Positions 5,474 to 10,017 of a DNA stretch of 10,017 bases are shown here, one piece after another. A program made the position numbers and the translations under genes. The DNA is from a bacterium (lineage in GTDB: Bacteria; AUK180). The notes below the pieces were generated by a model. That model did not search any database, was not told the DNA's origin, and saw only the letters and a list, made by a program, of their open reading frames with translations. Numbering within the stretch: the stretch's first letter is position 1; every line of letters begins with the position of its first letter. The stretch spans positions 1-10,017 of the forward strand of contig JAUXGM010000082.1 of assembly GCA_030622125.1 (NCBI GenBank), written 5' to 3'.

Positions 5474-7496
5474 CTACTATTAAACTATTTGAAAATTTTA
5501 CCATTTTGGACATTGCTTTTTTATATTTGAAGTAAAATTTTCTCGGTGCAAGTTCTTTTTTAACAAATTTATCAAGTTGCAGCGAAAGTGTCGTTCCGCT
5601 ATTTATTATTGAAGAATTAATGGATATATATTTCTTATTGAATCTAATATTTTTCGGGACATAAGTAATTCTATACCCATCCGGAAGTTTGATATTAATG
5701 ATGTATTTCATAAATTCTCTATCGGCAAAAAATACCGGGAGTTCCCTTGTGTCCTTTCCCACCGAATAACCGTTAAACTTAATAAGTGGAATGTTGAACA
5801 AAATATTGCTGCCGGCAATTGATGCAAATCCTAATTTTTTGAAATTGATAACGATATATATTTTTTTATCCCTTTCCAAGTAATTTTTTATTTCGTAATC
5901 GCTCAATGATGCCTGTGGAATATAATTACTTAAAACCTGTTGCATTATAATATCAACATCTTCTTTCTTCCTATACTTCATCTCACGCAGCGCAGCATCA
6001 TTTAATTTGCTTATTTCTATTGACAGCTTTCCGGATAGGTCTCCTTCTTTACCGATATTGCCTTCCAAGACCATTTTTTCATTGAAATTCGTATCTTTCT
6101 GATCATACGAAGGGATATTACCAAATTCATTTTTTGTTACATCATAATATTTTTGCCCGTAAATAGGATAAGGAATGACCATATACGGTTGTGTGATTGC
6201 GCCAAAATAGAGATAATGAGAATTTACTTTTAAAATAGGATAGGAATATCTTTTATAGTTAAAGAAATTGTCCTTTTCCACATAATTAAATCGTGTAGAT
6301 GCAAAGATAAGAGAAGAATCTATATTAAAAAATGATAATATTTTTTGAGCTAAAACCGTTTTGTCAAGCGGTGAAGCAGTAGAGAATTTTAATATTTCAT
6401 CAATTGAATGCGGATAGTATGAATAACTGCGAGGACTTATGGGAGCATTAACGATCCCATCTTGAATAAAGTTATATACGGTCTTTAATATATTTACCGG
6501 ATCGTTCTTTTTTACATCAATTTTTTGAATATAATTTTTAAGATTATCCTTATCATAATTGTTTACTATTTCCTGAAATTTTTTTGAAAATTTTTCTTTT
6601 TCAATCTTGTCTGATATAATTATTCTCGGTGCAAATGCATTGAATGGCGGTAAAAAAGCAGTATCCGTATACTCTTTTTTAAATGAATAAGAGAAAACTA
6701 ATTTTTCCGGAGATGTCTTAATATTAAATTTCCCCTTGTTTAATATTTCATAGTTTATTTTTTCGGGATGAATAATTTCAATAATCTGATTAAGGTAGGG
6801 CACCTTATCTTCAAATGTTTCATCCAGGAAAAGTGGGAAATCCATTTTATCATCTGTGTATTTTATTGTAACTTGATAGGAGACAAGAGCCCCGATCTCT
6901 ACTTTTGGAACTGAAAATTTTATTTTACATAGATCAATATAATTCGGCAATTTACTAAATAAGGTCTCATCGGCAATCAAATTTTCATATATGGATTCAA
7001 CATGTCCGGTTGCCGATATTGACACAGCATAATCAAGAGAAAAATTCTGAGCTCTCTTAGAATGAAAATGAGAATGACTCGATGCCATTCTAATTCCGTC
7101 CTTTCTCAAGACCTTATAAATATATTTTTCGGTTACAACCGGATGCTCCGTGGAATAATCAATGGTAATCTTTTTCAACAGGTTTACATAATTGGAATTT
7201 CCATATTTATCTTTTGTTACAACAGCATTAAAAGCTGATTTGATATCAGGGTCATTGATCTTATTGATAGAATTCACATCATAAAATTTTCTTTTCTTAT
7301 CAAGTTTTATTTTATTGACATCTTCTTTTTTAAATGTCTTTTTACTGCCGTCAAGTTTCATTACTACTGAAATAGTATTATCTGAGACGGATTTTAAAAT
7401 ACATTTGTATTCCTGCCCTGATTTTAAATAAATCGTATCGGTAAATATACTCATTGCAAGAAATAATACCAATACAAAAAATGTTGTTCTTTTCAT
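5460..7496 (-). CDS. secreted DUF3857/transglutaminase-like protein with degenerate active site
   Basis: This 678-aa paralogue of the upstream gene has the same layout: a signal peptide (about 1-19, FFVLVLFLAM core), a short strand-rich domain (DTIYLKSGQEYKCIL..., about 20-66), a DUF3857-like region (about 105-290), a transglutaminase-like region (about 330-435) and a strand-rich C-terminal part. The ends align well (AP-x-x-(F/Y) to N-x-S-x-I). All three positions that form the catalytic triad in the neighbour are changed: Cys to Pro376 (in ASPLDK), His to Tyr417 and Asp to Gly432 (in YLYFGA). It should therefore be catalytically dead, acting as a binding or structural partner in the periplasm. 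The reading frame is long and undamaged, so it is not simply decaying. The ATG has AGGAGT (7507-7502), which overlaps the preceding stop, and the gap is 9 nt. The family's function is not known precisely. Confidence 0.8.
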   Translation of the reverse strand: MKRTTFFVLVLFLAMSIFTDTIYLKSGQEYKCILKSVSDNTISVVMKLDGSKKTFKKEDVNKIKLDKKRKFYDVNSINKINDPDIKSAFNAVVTKDKYGNSNYVNLLKKITIDYSTEHPVVTEKYIYKVLRKDGIRMASSHSHFHSKRAQNFSLDYAVSISATGHVESIYENLIADETLFSKLPNYIDLCKIKFSVPKVEIGALVSYQVTIKYTDDKMDFPLFLDETFEDKVPYLNQIIEIIHPEKINYEILNKGKFNIKTSPEKLVFSYSFKKEYTDTAFLPPFNAFAPRIIISDKIEKEKFSKKFQEIVNNYDKDNLKNYIQKIDVKKNDPVNILKTVYNFIQDGIVNAPISPRSYSYYPHSIDEILKFSTASPLDKTVLAQKILSFFNIDSSLIFASTRFNYVEKDNFFNYKRYSYPILKVNSHYLYFGAITQPYMVIPYPIYGQKYYDVTKNEFGNIPSYDQKDTNFNEKMVLEGNIGKEGDLSGKLSIEISKLNDAALREMKYRKKEDVDIIMQQVLSNYIPQASLSDYEIKNYLERDKKIYIVINFKKLGFASIAGSNILFNIPLIKFNGYSVGKDTRELPVFFADREFMKYIINIKLPDGYRITYVPKNIRFNKKYISINSSIINSGTTLSLQLDKFVKKELAPRKFYFKYKKAMSKMVKFSNSLIVGEKK

Positions 7497-7505
7497 AATA
7501 TACTC

Positions 7506-9644
7506 CTACTTCTTTTTTATAATAATGGATTTGTTAGCGTAATTCAATATCTTCAGATGAGCGGTTCTATACTTTTCGTAATGTTCGGGTGCAATTATTC
7601 GATTATATCTTTTGTAATTATCAACAAGTGTTATTTTCCCATCTTTAAAATCGAACTTTCCATGATATTCAAAATCATCTGTTTTAATATCCAATGACTC
7701 GGGCAAATATTTTATCACATAACCATTTGGTATTTTAATTTCGTATTTATGCCCGGTATAGCGGGATGACCAAAATTCTATCGGATACTTTCTCGTTTTA
7801 AGTTCAATTGCAGGGAAACGGTAATTCCAACCGGGAACCTTAAATATCATATATTTTCCGGCAGTTGTCGGATAATCGTAAAGATTGTACGAATAGGTTA
7901 AGAAAAACGGTTCAAAGTAATTTGTAACATCAGAAATTTTATATCCGACCAATACACCTTTTGGCGACATACCGTTGACCATATTTTTGAAGATTGCTTC
8001 TCTCTCTTTTTCTCCTTTTCTATAGGTGTAAAGTCCCCTTAATCCCGCTTCATAATCTCCCGTATATTTCCCAACCGTTTTACCCGTAAAAACACCTTTT
8101 TTGTTGATATTGATATTTATATCATAAAAGTTCATTTCATATTCAGGCTCGGGAACCTCTATTTTTCGAACGGTATTCAGTATCTCATTTACAGCATAGA
8201 TGCCTTTGTCATCACCACGGAAAGAAGGATATCTATAAGATGAGGCGGTAGAGTCAAGATAAAAGATATTATCTTTGAAGTGAACCTCTGTAATGGCATG
8301 GTTGCCGTCTATAACAGGAATATCAACGATCATATCTTCCGAACTACTTGATTTAACGGTTACGGGATATGCCTTTAAGTCCGGAATATTTAATGCTTTT
8401 ACCATCGTGGCAAAAAGGATCGCTTTATCTATACAATCACCCTTTCTATTGTTTAAAGTTTCAATAGCGGGATGTCCCGTGATCCCGGAACTTATCGAAC
8501 CCTTAACGGAGGTATATTCAATATGCGTTTGAAGCCAATGGTAGATCTTGGCGAGTTTGATTTCAGGATCATCTTTTTGATCCGTGATCTCCTGAACCGT
8601 TTTTGTGATCTCGGGGGTTACCTTCATTCTCTCTTTTTCCATTCCTCCGATCCAGTTGTCTAATTCCTTTCTATCCTTAAAAATCGTCCCTTGAATATTG
8701 GGGAGGAAATCCTCAATGTTCTTTTGCTGCGGTTCTTCTACATAAGGTGGCATATTTTTCATTGTCCAGGTATATCCTGTTGAATATTGTTTTTTTGCGA
8801 TCTTCGGTTTCCCGAATTTTCCCATATTGTAAGCCTTATAGTTTAAAAAAACATTTTTAACAAAGACATTTTTCTTATCCTTGTCCTTATACTTTAAGTA
8901 TCTGGGAACGCTTACACTATATTTAGAAAAATAAACGGGAACATCCCCTTGAAAATAAAATTCGGGCTCAAATATTTTTGGATTTGTCGGGGCAAAATTA
9001 TTCATTGAATATTTATATTCAACGAGTCTTCCCTCTTCAACATTTGGGATTGTGTAAACCCTTCTTTTGCTATTTCCATAACTCCATGATTCAGCCTGAG
9101 GTGTTACTATCTTGAAATTATTCGGATCAAAATTATAAACCTTTCCATCCTCGGTAATGGTTCTTCCAATATTGAGTGTTGATTTATACCTTTCCTCAGC
9201 CATAAAAAATGACATCTTTGAAAGATCCGTTTTTGCTTTTGGAGAGGTAACATAACCGAGAAAATGGTATGTATAAATTCTTGTTCCATCCGACTTTAAC
9301 CTTGAATAACCGACATCAATGATATGAACATAGTCGGTACCAGGAAACTTTGCGGCTAAATTCTTTCCTATCTTAAAATATTTTTGATATTTTTGCTGCT
9401 CTTTATAGGAAAGATTTGTAACATTTTGAGATATTTCTTTCTTTGTCTCCTTTTGACTTCCGAACCCGATTTCACTGACCTCTGTTGTCGGTATCTCTTT
9501 TCCACTTTGCAAAATAACTTTATCTTTTGTCATCTCCTGAATTGTAACATTTTCCAATAGTTCACCGTTCCTAAGGTTAATTCTATCAGCAGTTACTCCC
9601 ATCAAAAGAGAAAAGATCGCTAAGAAAATAAGGTTTTTTTTCAT
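7506..9644 (-). CDS. secreted DUF3857/transglutaminase-like protein with intact triad
   Basis: This 712-aa exported protein has a signal peptide at 1-19 (IFLAIFSLLMGVTA, cleavage likely before Asp20). A short strand-rich domain follows (DRINLRNGELLENVTI..., about 20-62). The DUF3857 region (about 100-300) carries IPNVEEGRLVEYKY (199-212) and FYFQGDVPVYFSKYSVSVP (229-247). The transglutaminase-like core (about 355-470) has a complete Cys-His-Asp triad: Cys404 in KGDCIDKA, His449 in GNHAITEV and Asp464 in FYLDST. The C-terminal strand-rich part ends in IIIKKK. Proteins of this layout are often annotated as transglutaminase-like cysteine peptidases, but substrates are not established. Location is periplasmic or surface. 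It is the first gene of the leftward set, with GGAGG (9653-9649) 4 nt before the ATG and a promoter about 65 nt upstream. Its degenerate paralogue lies next, so the two may act as a pair. Confidence 0.85.
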   Translation of the reverse strand: MKKNLIFLAIFSLLMGVTADRINLRNGELLENVTIQEMTKDKVILQSGKEIPTTEVSEIGFGSQKETKKEISQNVTNLSYKEQQKYQKYFKIGKNLAAKFPGTDYVHIIDVGYSRLKSDGTRIYTYHFLGYVTSPKAKTDLSKMSFFMAEERYKSTLNIGRTITEDGKVYNFDPNNFKIVTPQAESWSYGNSKRRVYTIPNVEEGRLVEYKYSMNNFAPTNPKIFEPEFYFQGDVPVYFSKYSVSVPRYLKYKDKDKKNVFVKNVFLNYKAYNMGKFGKPKIAKKQYSTGYTWTMKNMPPYVEEPQQKNIEDFLPNIQGTIFKDRKELDNWIGGMEKERMKVTPEITKTVQEITDQKDDPEIKLAKIYHWLQTHIEYTSVKGSISSGITGHPAIETLNNRKGDCIDKAILFATMVKALNIPDLKAYPVTVKSSSSEDMIVDIPVIDGNHAITEVHFKDNIFYLDSTASSYRYPSFRGDDKGIYAVNEILNTVRKIEVPEPEYEMNFYDINININKKGVFTGKTVGKYTGDYEAGLRGLYTYRKGEKEREAIFKNMVNGMSPKGVLVGYKISDVTNYFEPFFLTYSYNLYDYPTTAGKYMIFKVPGWNYRFPAIELKTRKYPIEFWSSRYTGHKYEIKIPNGYVIKYLPESLDIKTDDFEYHGKFDFKDGKITLVDNYKRYNRIIAPEHYEKYRTAHLKILNYANKSIIIKKK

Positions 9645-9709
9645 AATGCCTCCAATTTATTTTAAACTATACGCTTAAATTCACATTTAATTTCATTCAA
9701 CTTCACCTT

Positions 9710-9737
9710 ATTATACAATTTTATCATAAAAATGCAA
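9710..9737 (-). promoter_or_regulatory. sigma70-type promoter of the leftward operon
   Basis: Read on the minus strand, a TTGCAT -35 box (9737-9732) and a perfect TATAAT -10 box (9715-9710) are separated by 16 nt. The predicted start near 9703 gives a leader of about 58 nt before the ATG at 9644. The word ATAAAATTG before the -10 box is shared with the promoter at 159-187. This promoter would drive both transglutaminase-like genes, uvrC and the small lipoprotein-like gene, since no other promoter is obvious between them. Confidence 0.7.
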
Positions 9738-9764
9738 GGGCAACAAAAATAAAGAAATATAGAG

Positions 9765-9798
9765 GCTGGAGGCATGCCCAGCACCGTGAAACTGGTGC
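9765..9798. repeat. two-hairpin palindromic element between divergent promoters
   Basis: GCTGG (9765-9769) pairs with CCAGC (9778-9782), and GCACC (9781-9785) pairs with GGTGC (9794-9798). Each stem is 5 bp with an 8-nt loop, and the stems share two bases. The first loop contains most of the palindrome GGCATGCC (9771-9778). A TGAAC direct repeat follows (9803-9807 and 9811-9815). The stretch is GC-rich against AT-rich surroundings and lies between the -35 boxes of the two divergent promoters. It looks like a REP-type intergenic repeat; a regulator site is an alternative. Confidence 0.45.
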
Positions 9799-9830
9799 GG
9801 GGTGAACTTTTGAACCTTTTTATTATCATA

Positions 9831-9859
9831 TTGCAAAAATGAGTATAAATGGTTATAAT
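9831..9859 (+). promoter_or_regulatory. sigma70-type promoter of the alcohol dehydrogenase gene
   Basis: TTGCAA (9831-9836) and a perfect TATAAT (9854-9859) are separated by 17 nt. Transcription would start near 9866, about 55 nt before the ATG at 9921. It has the same TTGCA-type -35 box as the other two promoters in the window. Confidence 0.65.
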
Positions 9860-9920
9860 AGAATAAGGATAAAAAAATATAAACAGATACGTTTCATAAT
9901 TTGAATCCGAAGGAGGTTGT

Positions 9921-10017
9921 ATGCAAAATTTTTCTTTGTATAATCCTGTTAAAGTTATTTTTGGGAAAGGTAGTATCGAAAGGATCGGGAAATATGCTCG
10001 GGCTTTCGGAAAAAGAG
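9921..10017 (+). CDS. iron-containing alcohol dehydrogenase, N-terminal fragment cut by the window end
   Basis: Only the first 32 codons are present. The start FSLYNPVKVIFGKGSIERIG (residues 4-23) matches the N-terminus of group III iron-dependent alcohol dehydrogenases (butanol-dehydrogenase-like BdhA/YqhD group), where F-x-x-(Y/F)-N-P-T-x-I-x-F-G-x-G begins the NAD(P)-binding fold. Such enzymes reduce aldehydes to alcohols in fermentation. Substrate and cofactor cannot be judged because the metal-binding half lies outside the window. The ATG is preceded by AGGAGGT (9911-9917) at a good spacing. It is transcribed away from the transglutaminase/uvrC set, so a functional link is not implied. 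Confidence 0.85.
   Translation, partial: MQNFSLYNPVKVIFGKGSIERIGKYARAFGKR

Noticed and set aside
8293-8663. Two overlapping plus-strand open frames
   Set aside because: They are antisense to the conserved transglutaminase core and have no ribosome sites. They are shadows of that gene.
9762-9815. Small RNA gene such as SRP RNA or 6S RNA
   Set aside because: The stems are only 5 bp, the conserved SRP loop bases are absent, and no promoter-terminator pair brackets the element.

Overview
The window is AT-rich bacterial DNA with compact gene spacing and strong Shine-Dalgarno sites (AGGAGG, GGAGG, AGGAGT). Two large proteins have Sec-type signal peptides and one protein carries a lipobox-like Cys, which suggests an envelope with a periplasm. 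A carbamoyl-phosphate/carbamate-kinase module and the start of an iron-type alcohol dehydrogenase suggest an anaerobic fermenter. The taxon cannot be fixed from the sequence. An uncultivated Gram-negative anaerobe, for example a candidate phylum such as Cloacimonadota, would fit, but this is a guess.

Left part (1-3415, + strand). A short repeat-rich stretch (7-nt tandem units and a perfect 8-bp hairpin) is followed by a good sigma70-type promoter (TTGCAT-N17-TATAAT). Then come four reading frames in one direction: a 36-codon remnant of a carbamoyltransferase N-terminus, two full-length paralogous 'knotted' transcarbamylases (358 and 340 aa), and carbamate kinase. The inferred pathway is phosphorolysis of one or two carbamoylated compounds to carbamoyl phosphate, which carbamate kinase then converts to ATP, ammonia and CO2. 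No enzyme that would supply the carbamoylated substrate is in view, so the substrates are unknown. The second transcarbamylase has HPMP where the family normally has HCLP.

Middle and right part (9644 down to 3408, - strand). One operon-like set reads leftward from a TTGCAT-N16-TATAAT promoter. It encodes a secreted DUF3857/transglutaminase-like protein with an intact Cys-His-Asp triad, a paralogue of the same layout with all three triad positions changed, UvrC, and a small YajG-like lipoprotein body. UvrC stops exactly where its C-terminal helix-hairpin-helix domain should begin. The next gene starts almost at a lipobox-like Cys with no room for a signal peptide. Together these look like the two sides of a deletion junction near 3884-3896. 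The leftward set meets the rightward operon tail to tail, with an 8-bp overlap.

Right edge (9645-10017). A divergent intergenic region holds the leftward promoter, a two-hairpin repeat-like element and a rightward promoter (TTGCAA-N17-TATAAT). The rightward promoter serves the first 32 codons of an iron-containing alcohol dehydrogenase, cut by the window end.

Most noteworthy are the uvrC/lipoprotein junction, the active/degenerate transglutaminase pair, and the transcarbamylase array with its remnant third copy. No wholly new defence or mobile system is visible.
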